64,000 nucleotides of DNA from Prunus persica (GCF_000346465.2 NC_034009.1:13587730-13651729), one strand, 5' to 3'; counted from the first letter of the stretch, positions 20,424-32,400 are shown. Notes: generated by a model from the letters alone, not told the origin. Made by a program: numbers and translations.

Positions 20424-21912
20424 TGTTTGGGCCTAAATTTGACACACCAAAGAGATCCAGAAACAGGCCCATGGTGAAATACTTATCCAGTCCCAAAAAA
20501 CCCAAAGCGTAGAAAGCTGTCATATTGGGCCTTTGAAGATCAGCCCACAAAATATTGTTTAAACTCAAGCCCAAGAGACTAAAGACACATTCACGTGGCT
20601 ACCTCACCTCTCTGGAAAGTCAGCAATTCCAACTAGAGTTTTTATGTGAGAAGGGACATTTCTGAAAACACTGCCGAGAAAGAAAAATCAAAGGGGCGTC
20701 TATGATCAGAGACTTTTTTGCTCCAAAGCAACACACCATCTTCTAAAAAGATTTCGCAAATCACGTTTTCAAAAGCAGGAAACAGGGAGTTGTTCAGAAA
20801 ATACAAAAGAAAAATCAAAACCGCCATAGGATCAGCTCACACAGACGGTGGCATTAAAATAGAAAAACCGTCAGCCAGGAAACCAGGGAAGGGATCGCTA
20901 TAGGAAGTGACCACTGGGAGTCTATCTGCCATAATTGATAAAAATCTTTCCTGCTTTACGTTTTGAGAAATCTTTTGCCGCCCATTATTAAAATATAAAA
21001 CCACCTTCAAAAGGAGGGTCTCTTATAAAAACAGAAGCAGGCAAGAAAGAAAGGACACTCAACTCATCAACCAAAAAAAACAACAGCAAGAAAAACAGCC
21101 AAGAGCTCACTTAAATTCCAAGAGAAACCAACCTCAAATCAGAATTCCAAGGTTCAGACTTAGAAAACAAATTTCCTAGAACGAGATCCCTCGTTACAAA
21201 TTTGGTTCAGCAAAAGCCAAGACAAACATAGTCTGAGTTTTCACAACTATGAAAACCTCAACAAATTTTACAGCATGGTTCCAGCTTGCTAAATCCTCGA
21301 GAATAGCCACTTCTGTCCCTTCAGACTGAAGAAGTCACAGTTCTGCCCGCTCAAGAGCCTCCCAAGGCTTGAAGTAGATTGAAGCTCCGCCAAAATCGAA
21401 CTTTGGTATCGATTTACAGCTGAAGCCAAGCAGCTAAAGTTGTTGACAGTACAGTCCAGCATAGAAATACCCAGTCCAGCCCGGATCAGAAGTTTCTACC
21501 TAGGCAGAAATGGGATTCCAGCCATTCTTTTGCCTTTCTAGAGTTGATTTCTCCCTTCTTAATTTTGTAAAAGGCAGTTCTGCCTGAAACAGTACTTTAT
21601 TATTATCTATTCTGGCCAGAACAACCATTTTTGATACTGAGATAAATTGTGAAAGTCCTCACCAGTCTGAGGCAAGAAAAGAACTTACTTGGGAGATATT
21701 CCTCACCCAAATTCACAATCGTTTGTTTTAGAAGTCAGTAACTTGAGGCGCAAGTTATCCACTCTAAAAATAAGTCTGCTAGAATTTACATTGCTAGCAG
21801 TGGCACGCTCGCACACCAAAGAAAGCTGACTTGTCGACCAACAAGTGGTCTCCAAGCCAGTGGGGAACTTCGCCCTTCCACATCAGGAGTTAAACACGAA
21901 AACGGGTGAACA
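20424..21912 (+). repeat. 5' LTR of the gypsy element
   Basis: 1489 bp, TG...CA ends. A TATAAAA box lies at 21024-21030, followed by an A-rich leader. By eye it differs from the 3' LTR at about six single bases (for example A/G in GGGACATTTC, C/T in ACCAACCTCAAATC, A/C in CATAGAAATACC, C/A in CCGGATCAG), i.e. about 99.6% identity. Confidence 0.93.
21024..21030 (+). promoter_or_regulatory. TATA box of the gypsy 5' LTR
   Basis: TATAAAA in CTCTTATAAAAACAG, about 600 bp into the LTR. An identical copy sits at the same offset in the 3' LTR (33970-33976). Its position relative to the long A-rich leader suits a U3/R boundary. Confidence 0.5.
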
Positions 21913-21933
21913 ATTTGGCACGCCCAGTGGGAC
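21913..21933 (+). promoter_or_regulatory. Primer-binding site region of the gypsy element
   Basis: Directly after the LTR end comes AT and then TTGGCACGCCCAGTGGGAC, the usual location of a primer-binding site. The TTGGCRC start resembles other plant gypsy primer sites; I cannot assign the tRNA. Confidence 0.5.
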
Positions 21934-22011
21934 TTCTCAGTATACATACTCTGACAGAGTCATTCACAGATTTACAAAAGCCGGAAGATCTAGTCAGAAC
22001 CCACACCAGAC

Positions 22012-24570
22012 ATGGAGAAAAACAAGATGGTTCTCAGAGAAGGCCTCGAATCGGAAGAAAGCGACGCTAGGCAGTCTGCCCACTACAGTACAGGAAGCAG
22101 ACGTTCCAGGACTGGCTCCAAAAGGATGAGTCAAATAAAGGAGTCAGTACTCCGACAAGAGATCACAGTACAAAGGAGCCAGGACACTCTCGATAACATG
22201 ACAGCCATGATGCAATGGCAGGTAAACAGGCAGTTCCGGAAGGACCGAGAATCCGCCATGGCCAGAAATCCAAACCTAGATCCTGTAATCCAGCAGTTGG
22301 ATCTTCCTTATGGCCCTCCGCCAGGACTAATATGGCCATACCAGGAAAGTCCTCTAGTTGCACAGATGGCTGGAGTGCCAGGCCACACAGAAATTCAGGC
22401 TGATCCGAGGGAGAGAGCCCTTCCTAATCAAGAACATCAGGCCCCAGCCCAGCCAGATAACCTGACACTGGCTCAGAACCAGCTAGGACCTCAGCCCAAT
22501 CCACATCATGCAGCCCCGCATGATCAACCTTTGGCGCTTCTGCCTGAACCACCGGCAGTATTGCCATATAGACCCAGAAGGATGGACCCTAATCCATTCC
22601 CTCCACCTGCAAGAGGGAGGAGAGGCCGAGGGGGAAACAACCTTTTTGCTAATCATGACAGGAATAGACAGGGGGCAAACTGGAGGAATCATCCAGAAGT
22701 CGAAGAGCAGGAAGAACACAGGGAGGAAGTTCCACCCAGACCACTTAGGGCAGAACCCAGGTTTGATTACGTTCAGCCAGAACAGGGACAAAATTTTCCC
22801 CCAGTCAATGCTTTAAATGACGTAGGGGCATTGCGAAGAATGGTCAGAGAGATCATGGAACCCGAGGCTAGAAGAGGGGAAAGGCCTACTTACAGAAAGC
22901 CATACCCAGCCTACATCGATCAAATACCGTTGTCTCCAGGTTTCAAAGTGCCAAACTTCACTTTGTTCAACGGGGAAGACCCCCATGCTTCCTCAGTCGA
23001 ACATATAGGCAGGTTCTCCGTCCAATGCATAGCTATAGAAAACAACCCTCTGCTGAAATTAAGGCTTTTTGGCAACTCTCTCTCTGGGCAAGCTTTTACC
23101 TGGTACACCAGCCTGCCAGCTAACTCTGTTCAAACCTGGGAACAGATGGAAAATGTCTTCCATGACTACTATTACAGGATTCAGCCAGAAGTCACCATCA
23201 GTGATCTAGCTGCCCTCAAGCAGAGTGAAGATGAACCGGCGCAAGATTTTATAACCAGGTTCAGAAGGCTCAAGATGAAGTGCCGAATCCCAATGGAAGA
23301 AAGACACTTCATCCAGATGGCCCAAGCCGCCCTTAAAATCTCCCTCAGGAAAAGGTTCGACGGGATATTGTTCGGAGATCTGGCAGAACTGGCTGATAAG
23401 GCATCCAAATATGAAGAGCTACTCAGGGAAGAGCAGCAAAGGAGGAACTCCTCCAAAGGTACATACTACAAAACCCCTTCTTCTTCAGTCCACCTGATCG
23501 AGGTGGAGTTGCAAGAAGATACAGAGGGATCAGAGGAGAAAGAGGTTTCAGTGGCAGAAATGGCAAAACTGAAACATCCCATCAGTTGCAAAGCCCTCAC
23601 AAAGCCACCCAAAGACCAAAAGCCACCACCATTCACAGGAGGATTCGTTCCAAACAAACCAACACAAAACAAGGTTTACTCTTTTGACTTAACCAAGGTC
23701 GATGCCTTGTTCGACGAAATGCTACTGCAAAAGGCAATAGAGACGCCTCATAGAATACCGAAGCCGGAAGAACTCAAAGGCAGACAGTACTGCAGGTGGC
23801 ACAACTCTTGGAACCATTCTACCAATAGTTGTGTCGTTTTCAGGGACGTAGTACAAGAAGGAATAACGGCAGGAAGGTTGAAGCTGGCAGAAAAACCACT
23901 ATCCGTCACGACGGATCCTTTTCCTCAACCGCAGGTCAATATGGTCAACTTAAATTGGCCAGAACAGAGGAAAACCGACCCTATTACAGATGCTGGTTGC
24001 AGCAGAGGCAGAAGAATCATAAGGGAGACCAGTCAGATACCAAGAGCGACCATCTCGGCTGGGGTAGTGCTCTGCAGTAGGTGCAAGTGTGAAACAGAGC
24101 TAGAGGTGGTCCTAGACAAGCAAAATCAGCCCACACCTAGTGTCTTTGACAGAATTGGAACTATATCCCAAGACAAGACAAGGCAGAAGAGCTGTCTTAG
24201 GCCTACACACTACGGCGAAAGGAGGATGGAGCAACCCAGGAAGGAAATATCAGTCAAGACGCCCAGAAACGAAAGACCCTTGGCAACGATCATAGAAGGG
24301 AGGTGGTATTCCGTAGGAAGAAGCGGTAGACCGACTCTGGAGCTGACCAGAACCCAGAAAAGAAGAATCCAGAGGCAATACTGCACATATCTTAAAAGCC
24401 AAGATAATACGCAGGTACGTTCACAACCCAGTTCTGCCAGGAAAGGAAAGGATCCTGAAACACTTCCCCAGACAGAACAGAAAGCTTGCCAGTCAAGGGA
24501 ATTGCTGAAAACAGAGCGGACCAGCCAAGTCTCCTATCCATATAGCCTCGTCGTCCGGCAGCCATCCTGA
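22012..24570 (+). CDS. Gypsy gag protein
   Basis: 852-codon frame. A low-complexity, proline-rich N-terminal third is followed by a retrotransposon gag domain from about residue 305 (FKVPNFTLFNGEDPHASSVEH, FGNSLSGQAFTWY, WEQMENVFHDYYY, DFITRFRRLKMKC, FDGILFGDLAELADKA). A cysteine/histidine stretch (CRWHNSWNHSTNSC, about 588-601) stands where a zinc knuckle would be. It packages the element RNA into virus-like particles. The frame ends at 24570. An acidic linker (EDDYAEEYEEEQLDY) continues in the next frame from about 24616, so gag and pol are separated by a frame change that could be mutation or programmed. Confidence 0.85.
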   Translation: MEKNKMVLREGLESEESDARQSAHYSTGSRRSRTGSKRMSQIKESVLRQEITVQRSQDTLDNMTAMMQWQVNRQFRKDRESAMARNPNLDPVIQQLDLPYGPPPGLIWPYQESPLVAQMAGVPGHTEIQADPRERALPNQEHQAPAQPDNLTLAQNQLGPQPNPHHAAPHDQPLALLPEPPAVLPYRPRRMDPNPFPPPARGRRGRGGNNLFANHDRNRQGANWRNHPEVEEQEEHREEVPPRPLRAEPRFDYVQPEQGQNFPPVNALNDVGALRRMVREIMEPEARRGERPTYRKPYPAYIDQIPLSPGFKVPNFTLFNGEDPHASSVEHIGRFSVQCIAIENNPLLKLRLFGNSLSGQAFTWYTSLPANSVQTWEQMENVFHDYYYRIQPEVTISDLAALKQSEDEPAQDFITRFRRLKMKCRIPMEERHFIQMAQAALKISLRKRFDGILFGDLAELADKASKYEELLREEQQRRNSSKGTYYKTPSSSVHLIEVELQEDTEGSEEKEVSVAEMAKLKHPISCKALTKPPKDQKPPPFTGGFVPNKPTQNKVYSFDLTKVDALFDEMLLQKAIETPHRIPKPEELKGRQYCRWHNSWNHSTNSCVVFRDVVQEGITAGRLKLAEKPLSVTTDPFPQPQVNMVNLNWPEQRKTDPITDAGCSRGRRIIRETSQIPRATISAGVVLCSRCKCETELEVVLDKQNQPTPSVFDRIGTISQDKTRQKSCLRPTHYGERRMEQPRKEISVKTPRNERPLATIIEGRWYSVGRSGRPTLELTRTQKRRIQRQYCTYLKSQDNTQVRSQPSSARKGKDPETLPQTEQKACQSRELLKTERTSQVSYPYSLVVRQPS

Positions 24571-24615
24571 CACCACGCGGACATTAGAGAAATCCGGGTC
24601 TACCCCGTTACAAAA

Positions 24616-25630
24616 AGAAGACGACTACGCTGAAGAATATGAAGAAGAACAATTAGACTATGAACCTTCTGCAGATGATCAGAAAGAGCCCCTCGAAGTA
24701 ACAGAACAGGATGATTGGACGGAAGAATATGGGGAAGAATTAATGAAATTTGGTGAGGAATTGGACCCAGAAACAGAAGCTTTTGGCGCAGAATTAGAAG
24801 ACCTCCTACAGGGTGATCTGGGAATTAACATGGTATTCATCCTACCAAGTGAGTTCAGGGCTACCGAAGGACAAAAAAGCACTCTGGAAGGGGACGTTTT
24901 CTCCTAGGAGAGCTTTGAGTGTAGGTTGGCAGAAGCAGAGGAGCCGCCAGAACAGCAAGCAGACGACCTTAGGACAGGCAAAACAGCCAATAAACCAGCT
25001 ACAGAGCAGGCTTGTTTCGCCAAGCCAACCAGAGAAATGGCAAATCACCTCAGACCGTTGTTTATAACGGCAAATCTTGGAGGTATTCCTATCTCCAAGA
25101 TCATGGTAGATGGAGGTGCAGCCATTAATCTACTACCCCACAGAATGCTGACCAAGTTGGGCAGGACAGAGAGGGATCTAATTCCAACACGATTAACCGT
25201 CACCAACTTCGCTGGGGGCATCACCAAAATACACGGCATCTTAGATGTAGATGTCGTAGTCGGAAGCAAAGAGTTGAAAATAGCATTCTTTATTATAGAC
25301 ACTACCTCCACCACCTACAATGCACTACTCGGCAGGGATTGGATTCACCAGAGCCTTTGTATCCCTTCCACCCTCCACCAGCAGTTAGCAATATGGAATG
25401 AAGAAGGCTGCATGGAGATTATAGAGGCCGATCCACGGCCATTCCTACCCTCTGCCATGTGCTTTGAAGCAAGGTATTATCATGATGACCTCGGTCCCTA
25501 CACTTTCCTTGGAGTCAATCAGAACGGCCGCCCCCATGGTGTCACGGCCCAAAGACTCATTGAAGAAGGTCTAGCCAGTTCTTTAGAGGACTGGAATAGA
25601 CTTTCTTGTGCCGAACTTCCAGAATTCTGA
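24616..25630 (+). pseudogene. Gypsy pol, protease section, with internal stop
   Basis: An acidic linker in frame 2 leads to MVFILPSEFRA, then a TAG stop at 24905-24907. The same frame then resumes and encodes the aspartic protease (FITANLGGIPISKIMVDGGAAINLLP, later ALLGRDWIH). DGG in place of D[ST]G is common in TAT elements. The frame ends at a TGA (25628-25630) while the reverse-transcriptase frame is already open in frame 1. One nonsense mutation and one frame change therefore separate the protease from its neighbours. Confidence 0.75.
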
Positions 25631-27744
25631 TGTTTAGTCCCAATCAACTGGACAAGGATCGAGCTGCAACAATCCGATCCATCACAAAAAGATTGTTGAT
25701 ATACTGGGGAGAAAGGAGACTTTTCATACAGAATCCAGCCATTAATATGGCAGAATTCACCCATGAAAGCATAAAAGAACAAGAGGAAGAAGTTTTACAG
25801 GAGGAAGTGTTGGAATTTGCACCGGCAGCACTAGATGACTCCCTGCCAGAAGTAGAGGACCCTCTACAGGAGATAAACTTAGGGACAGAAGAAGATCCAA
25901 GGCCTACTTTCATCAGTACACTATTAAAGGAACCACTCAAGGCTGAACTCACGGCACTTTTGCAGGAGTTCAGAGATTGTTTTGCCTGGCATTACCACGA
26001 GATGCCAGGATTGGACAGGCAGTTAGTGGAGCACAAGCTGCCAATTAAAGATGGCTACCTTCCAGTCAAACAGGCCAGAAGAAGAATGTCTATGGACACA
26101 GAACTAAAGGTCAAAGAAGAGATAGAAAGGTTGCTCAAGGCAGGATTCATCAGGCCAGCCGTCTATGCCGATTGGTTAGCAAATATTGTACCTGTTCTCA
26201 AAAGAAAAACAGGGGCAGTTAGAATCTGCGTAGATTACAGGAATCTGAATGAGGCATCTCCTAAAGACGAATATCCTATGCCAATGGCAGACATGTTAGT
26301 GGATGGAGCCGCTCATAACCAGATGCTATCTTTCATGGACGGCAATGCAGGTTATAACCAGATTATGATGGCAGAACAGGACATCCACAAGACAGCCTTT
26401 ATGTGTCCAGGACATATAGGTGCTTTCGAGTATACTGTAATGCCTTTCGGTTTGAGAAATGCGGGAGCTACCTACCAAAGGGCAATGAATTCTATTTTTC
26501 ATGATATGATAGGACATTCTTTGGAAGAATACATAGATGACGTGGTGATTAAATCCCCTGAGGAAGGAAATCACGTAGCAAGTCTGAGAAAGGCATTCCT
26601 GAGAATGAGGCAGCACAAGCTAAAAATGAACCCCAAAAAATGTGTTTTTGGAGTCCAGGCAGGGAATTTCTTAGGATTCTTGGTCCACCAGAAAGGTATA
26701 GAGGTTGATAGAAATAAAGCAAAATCCATCATAGAAGCTCTACCACCTCGGAACAAGAAAGAACTTCAAAGTCTCTTAGGAAAAATCAATTTTCTAAGGA
26801 GATTCATATCCAATTCTGCAGGAAAAATCCAACCCTTTTCTTCCCTGTTAAGACTAAAGCAGGAACAGACATTCAAATGGGAAGAACAGCACCAACAGGC
26901 TTTCCAGGAAATAAAGCATTACCTCTCAAATCCGCCAGTTTTGTCCCCACCAAAAAGGGGCAGACCCCTCAAGCTTTATGTATCTGCATCAGAAGTATCC
27001 ATTGGAAGTCTGCTAGTTCAAGATAACAAAGAAGGGAAAGAACAGGCAGTCTACTATCTAAGCAGAACATTGACAGAAGTGGAAAGAAGGTATTCCGCGA
27101 TAGAAAGGCTTTGCCTGGCCTTATATTTCACTGCTGTAAAGCTCAGGCACTACATGCTGCCACACACTATTTACATCATTGCCAAAACAGACTTAATCAA
27201 ATACATGCTAACAAGACCAATGCTGAGGGGCAGAATTGGGAAATGGACTTTGGCTTTGACAGAATTCACCCTCAGGTATGTCCCCCAGAAAGCTGTCAAA
27301 GGGCAAGCTGTGGCAGACTTTTTGGCAGATCACCCGGGAGAGGAAATTGAAAACATGGATTCTTTGGACATAGCAAATGCAGATCTGTTAACTAGAGCCC
27401 ATGTTTGCCTTAACAATCCAATCTACTCGATTCATCTCACACCTTGGAAATTATATTTTGATAGATCGAAGACAGACAAGGCTTCAGGAGCAGGGATTGT
27501 TCTGGAAGAACCATTAGGGGTCAGGCATTGCTATTCTTTCCAGCTAGATTTCCAATGCACCAACAACAGGGCCGAATATGAGGCTTTGATTATAGGGCTC
27601 GAAATGTTGGTAGAATTAGGAGTCCAGTCCGTGGAAATCTTGGGAGATTCCATGCTTGTCCTAAAACAGATTGCTGGAGAATATAAGTGTCTGAATCCCT
27701 CTCTGGCTGTATATCTAGTGGCAGCTAGAAATCTGCTAACATAA
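25606..27744 (+). CDS. Gypsy reverse transcriptase and RNase H
   Basis: 712 codons. Reverse transcriptase motifs: DYRNLNEASPKDEYPMP, FMDGNAGYNQI, PFGLRNAGATYQRAMN, and the catalytic YIDDVV (about residue 308). A tether and a first RNase H (SIGSLLVQDNKEG, YSAIERLCLAL) follow, then a second, archaeal-type RNase H (YFDRSKTDKASGAGIV, TNNRAEYEALIIGL, GDSMLVLKQI). Double RNase H is a known TAT feature. In the second domain the usual FDGS is FDRS. The frame stops at TAA (27742-27744), and integrase continues in the same frame 84 bases later, so this stop is probably a nonsense mutation in one original pol. Confidence 0.88.
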   Translation: MCRTSRILMFSPNQLDKDRAATIRSITKRLLIYWGERRLFIQNPAINMAEFTHESIKEQEEEVLQEEVLEFAPAALDDSLPEVEDPLQEINLGTEEDPRPTFISTLLKEPLKAELTALLQEFRDCFAWHYHEMPGLDRQLVEHKLPIKDGYLPVKQARRRMSMDTELKVKEEIERLLKAGFIRPAVYADWLANIVPVLKRKTGAVRICVDYRNLNEASPKDEYPMPMADMLVDGAAHNQMLSFMDGNAGYNQIMMAEQDIHKTAFMCPGHIGAFEYTVMPFGLRNAGATYQRAMNSIFHDMIGHSLEEYIDDVVIKSPEEGNHVASLRKAFLRMRQHKLKMNPKKCVFGVQAGNFLGFLVHQKGIEVDRNKAKSIIEALPPRNKKELQSLLGKINFLRRFISNSAGKIQPFSSLLRLKQEQTFKWEEQHQQAFQEIKHYLSNPPVLSPPKRGRPLKLYVSASEVSIGSLLVQDNKEGKEQAVYYLSRTLTEVERRYSAIERLCLALYFTAVKLRHYMLPHTIYIIAKTDLIKYMLTRPMLRGRIGKWTLALTEFTLRYVPQKAVKGQAVADFLADHPGEEIENMDSLDIANADLLTRAHVCLNNPIYSIHLTPWKLYFDRSKTDKASGAGIVLEEPLGVRHCYSFQLDFQCTNNRAEYEALIIGLEMLVELGVQSVEILGDSMLVLKQIAGEYKCLNPSLAVYLVAARNLLT

Positions 27745-27828
27745 TTTAGAGAAGCTACTTGGGAGCACATCCCAAGGGAGAAAAACTTCGCAGCCAATGA
27801 ACTGGCTCAGGTAGCATCAGGCATACAA

Positions 27829-29238
27829 ATGCCTGAAGACTGCGTCCAGAGGATCATCAAGGTAGGAAGGAAAAGTCTACCGTCAGTTCTGACTAGAGGA
27901 ATGGAGATAGAAGTCAATTCTGCCTTGATCACTAAAGACGATTGGAGGGAACCTATCATGACTTACTTGCAGTACCCCACTCTACCCTCTGAGAAAAGAG
28001 TCAGAATCATGGCTACAAACTATCTCATGTGGAATGAAGATTTGGTCCGAAAAAGTGAGGATGAGGTGCTATTAAGGTGCCTCGGAAAGACAGAATATAT
28101 GAAAGTCATGGGGGAAACCCATGAAGGGGTCTGTGGGGCTCACCAAGGAGGAAGAAAGATGTGCTGGTTAATTAGAAGGTATGGCTACTTCTGGCCAACC
28201 ATGTTGAAGGATTGCATCAACTATTCCAAGGGATGTGAAGCTTGTCAAAGACACGGCCCAATCCAGCGGGCTCCTTCAGTCCCCATGAATCCAGTAGTGA
28301 AACCATGGCCTTTTAGGGGATGGGCAATGGATCTCATTGGCAAAATCTATCCAGCCAGCAGCCAGCAGCATTGTTTTATCATTGTTGCTACAGACTATTT
28401 CACCAAATGGGTAGAAGCCAAGCCAATCAAAACCACAACTTCTCAAGAGATCATCACCTTTATAGAAGAACAGATCATACAGAGATTCGGCATTCCAGAA
28501 TCGATCACAACTGATAGGGGTTCTTCTTTCATATCTAGGGATATGCTAGATATGGCAGAAACATTCAAGTTCAAGCTGCTTCAATCTACCCCCTATTATG
28601 CTCAAGCTAATGGACAGGCAGAATCAAGTAACAAGGTGATTATCAATATCATCAGAAAGATGCTGGAGAAGAATCCGAAGCAATGGCATGAGAAGTTGTC
28701 AGAAACTTTGTGGGCATACAGAACTTCAAAAAGAGAAGCAACTGGCATGACTCCCTATGCTCTGACCTACGGCCATGATGCAATTCTGCCCATGGAGATA
28801 GCAGTCCAGTCTCTTAGAATTGCTCATCAGCACGATCTCATAGGAGAAGATTACTCTCAAGCCATGCTACTTGAATTAGAAGAATTGGATGCAAGCAGGA
28901 TTGACACCCTCAACAAACTCTTAGCAGGAAAACAGGCTGTGTCAAAGGCATACAACAAAAGAGTCAGAGATAAGAGTTTTGAAGAGGGGGAAATAGTCTG
29001 GAAGGCAATTCTGCCCCTTGGAGCACACATAGCTGGATATGGAAAATGGTCACCTACGTGGGAAGGTCCTTTTGTGATTAACCAGATCCTCGGAATGGGG
29101 GCATATAGGTTGCAGGACAGAGATGGAGTTATTCACAACGCCCCAATCAATGGCAAATGGTTAAAGAAATTCTACCCAACCATGTGGGATTCACAAGCTG
29201 TACAGACAGATCCCGGGATAGAAGAGGAACAAGGCTGA
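27829..29238 (+). CDS. Gypsy integrase
   Basis: 469 codons in the same frame as the reverse transcriptase. It has an HHCC finger (H in ETHEGVCGAHQGG, C-x2-C in CEACQRHG) and a DDE core (WAMDLIGK, ITTDRGSSF, QANGQAESSNK). The C-terminal part (KVRGKSFEEGE-like, here KRVRDKSFEEGEIVWK, then WEGPFVINQILGMGAYRL) resembles the GPY/F module. It inserts the cDNA. The catalytic residues are all present. It would be fused to reverse transcriptase if the stop at 27742 were absent. Confidence 0.9.
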   Translation: MPEDCVQRIIKVGRKSLPSVLTRGMEIEVNSALITKDDWREPIMTYLQYPTLPSEKRVRIMATNYLMWNEDLVRKSEDEVLLRCLGKTEYMKVMGETHEGVCGAHQGGRKMCWLIRRYGYFWPTMLKDCINYSKGCEACQRHGPIQRAPSVPMNPVVKPWPFRGWAMDLIGKIYPASSQQHCFIIVATDYFTKWVEAKPIKTTTSQEIITFIEEQIIQRFGIPESITTDRGSSFISRDMLDMAETFKFKLLQSTPYYAQANGQAESSNKVIINIIRKMLEKNPKQWHEKLSETLWAYRTSKREATGMTPYALTYGHDAILPMEIAVQSLRIAHQHDLIGEDYSQAMLLELEELDASRIDTLNKLLAGKQAVSKAYNKRVRDKSFEEGEIVWKAILPLGAHIAGYGKWSPTWEGPFVINQILGMGAYRLQDRDGVIHNAPINGKWLKKFYPTMWDSQAVQTDPGIEEEQG

Positions 29239-29443
29239 CTTCTTCTATTTTTTGAATCCATTTTTGCTTTAAAGATTGTTTCGTTTCTGCTTTTACAGTG
29301 TTGTTTTGTTTATTACGTCAAGGGTAAATAAAAATAGTAAAATGCTATTTAAGAACAAACTTTATTTAAAAATAGCCACCTTAGCGGCAAAGGTGTCCAA
29401 AATAAAAAAAAATAAAAAAAAATAAAGAAACAGAAATGAAAAA
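29239..29443. other. Convergent gap between integrase and antisense gene
   Basis: About 205 bp separating the plus-strand pol stop and the minus-strand antisense stop. A-rich with several AATAAA-like strings (for example near 29327 and 29400-29428), suitable for polyadenylation on either strand. Confidence 0.4.
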
Positions 29444-32400
29444 CTAAAACCCTAATTTTCTAAGGGTTTCCTGCAGATTCGCCTTCTTGACAGAGAGTTC
29501 TTTCTGGAGCAACACTCCTTGATGAATCGAGGCTTCTGTAATTTCCAATGCTGGCCTGGAAGCTGCAACCATGCTCTGCACAAGAAAGGTGGCTTTGGTT
29601 TTGGAACTCAGTCCAGCCCCAAGTTTGTTCTGCACCTCCCTACACTCTGCCAGCTGTTTTTGGAGTTCTTCAATCTGCTTCTCCAACTTATCCGCGGTAG
29701 CCTTAGCCTCCTTATATCCAGCCACCATCTGATCCAGTTCTGTTTTCTGCCTGGCAAAGTCAGCCAGATTAGCTTCATGTGTGGCCTTGCAGAAGTTTTG
29801 AACGTAGGCCTAAGATCTTCATAGCGATCATGCAGATTAAGCACATCTCTGGCCAGGCTTAGGCCCATCTCAAGAATAGGCCTCGGAGCCATGTTCTGTC
29901 TATGCAGCAGGTCCAGGTCCTTCATCAACTGATCTAGAACCCCTGTATCTTCATCAAATTCCAGCTCAGTGGACTGCCAGATTTTTAACCTCTCCATGGC
30001 CTCCTGCACTGCTCTAGATTTTGCCTTGCTCGAAGGAGAGCTGAGTTTCTCCAGCCTCTCCAGTTGAGCATCCAGGTCCATGGCTTCAAATTCTTCCAGC
30101 TCTGGATCAGCAAAAGAAGCCGTGACAGATGATCCTGGAAAGGAATGAATAGGCATCTGCAGAAGAGAACATAAGTTAAGACCAGACAGAAAGTGGAAGA
30201 TAAAGGAGGCTCAAAAGTTATGAAAACTTACAGCGACAATGGGAGGCTTCAGAGGGCTGGACACCGCAGCCAGGGCACCAGTAGCTTTAGGCACTTCCAC
30301 CTGGAAAGACTGCAAATGTTAAAAAGACAGAACAGACAGAACACCAGGAAAACATGAACAGTTGAAGGGGAAAATTACCACAACCACAGGAGCAGCTGCA
30401 GTCGTTCCCACCTCAACCTCCGGGACCACAGCGGTTAATTCTGCCTGATCCACGGGGTCTGATGCAGATGGCTCCACCTGATCCTCGGCCTCTGGAGCGG
30501 CAGTGGAGTGTTCTGCATCAGCATCCTCAAAAAGAGCCAGTTCTGAGCTGGTCAGCTCAGCACTCGGACCCTTTTGTTGCTTCTGCGCCAAGGCAATGCT
30601 CTCCGCTATCACCTCAGCAGGAATTTCATCCTACAAGAAGGGGTCAGAACAGAAGGAATGAAGCAAAAGAGGAACTAATGCGAGTCACAGACTAAAACTC
30701 ACCTCGTCTTCCACCGCTGCCACCTTCTTTGGGGCACCTCCTCCAGCTCTTGCAGCTCTTTTTCCTTCTCCACCTCCTCAAAGGCTTCTCGCAGCTCATC
30801 GTCCGTCCCAGAAGTAGTGGCTGGGATTGCTGCGGCTTCTTCTGCGGCAAAGTATTCCACTTCACCCCTCTTCTTAAGCTTTTTTAACTTAGTAGGAGGA
30901 GGAGAAGGACTCCCAGCTGGACAGAACAAAAGGAAAAGATTAGAAAAGAGAAAACAGAATAAATCCAGAGAGAACAGTTGGAATGCTCCAAACTTACCAG
31001 GAATGCCAGGCCGCGCGGTATTATCCAGAGGGGGACCAGGCCCTTTTCTTTTTCTTCTACCAGAAGGAACAGCCTCGGCAGGGGTTTGTTCTGCCTCAAC
31101 ATCATCCTCTTCATCAGCAGAAGGGAGCTCCAAATCCCCGGCGGCAATGACAGAAGAGACTGCACCAAGCAGTTAGAGGTTAGAGGCCAATCCAACAGGA
31201 AAAGACAGAAGAAAATTAAAAAGGAAAGGCTTACCAATCACTTCTCCAGCCTGGACAGACTGTCCACCCACGTTCTTTGTCAGGGAAGGATCTAATAACA
31301 GGCAGAACATAGGTTAAAAACAGATTATCAAGACAGAACAAGTCCCAGACAGAATCAAGTATCTACCTTTTATGATTTGTGCATTAATGTCCTTGATGGT
31401 CTGGATCATATGCGCTTTGGCCTCCCCCTCCGCAAAAAGATGCCAGTTCTCCCAACCGTCAAAAAGCGTCTTGAGGGCAGTAACAGAAGCTGGTAGATTT
31501 TGGAATCTGGTTTGCCACCAGGCGTCAAAATCAGCAGAACTGCAGGAATTTGGCTCCCATGAGGGATAGAGGGCATCCGTGCTATTATTTATCTTGTTCA
31601 CTGCACACCGGGCATCCTTGTGCACCTCCAGATCATCTACATCCCTCCAGGAAGAGGCCCGATTGCAACTCCGATATGATTTCAACGGTATGAGCTGAGG
31701 GCAGCCAAGCTGTCTTGCACAGAAGTTGGGATGATAAACTTCTGCCCCCAAATGATAGTTTGGAGGTTTGCCCCCACCATGGGGCAGATCTCTGGGCAAA
31801 GTAATGCTTAGAAATTTCTTCCTGAAATCTGTTCTGGCAGCCTCGTCTTCTGGTTCTTTCTCGAAAAGCCGAGATCCAGTCTGGAACCAAGGATAGGTCC
31901 TTCTGATCACCACTTGCCACTGAGCAGCCGACCTCTTGGTACAATGCCTGAAGAGCATCAAATACTCCTCAAGAGAGCGCTTGGGCACTTCTGCCGATAT
32001 CAGGGAAAGGGCCAGAACTTGGTCTTCAGGCAGAACTATGTCTGGAAACCTTAACTCGGGGAAATATACCTGCAGCCAGATCCATCCAGAATGCGCCAGG
32101 AGCAGACAGGTTCAATGGATTCTCAAGAGTGGCAGTATACAGATTCTTGAAAAGGTGGGCCAGAACTGTTGGTCCAAGCCCCACATCAGTGTGATTGTGA
32201 AGTGCTTCTGCCAGATGTCTGTATTCAAGCAGAACTGCCGAAGACCGATTGGGGAAGACAAATCGGTTCAGCCAATACAGAAGGAACAACATATGTTGCT
32301 GATCCTTGTCCTTCTCAGCGCTGAATCTCTTCAGATAGTTGGAGAAGGAGCAGTTCTGGTTGATCGTGGCTGGAGAGATAGTAAAGGGAGTGGCCACTTT

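Noticed and set aside
20718..20903. 61-codon frame in the 5' LTR, repeated at 33664-33849 in the 3' LTR
   Set aside because: Appears twice only because the LTRs are duplicates; no domain, and it lies in the U3 region upstream of the TATA box.
26326..26616. Minus-strand frames over the gypsy reverse transcriptase
   Set aside because: Shadows of the pol frame; no motif and no continuity with the antisense gene, which ends at 29444.
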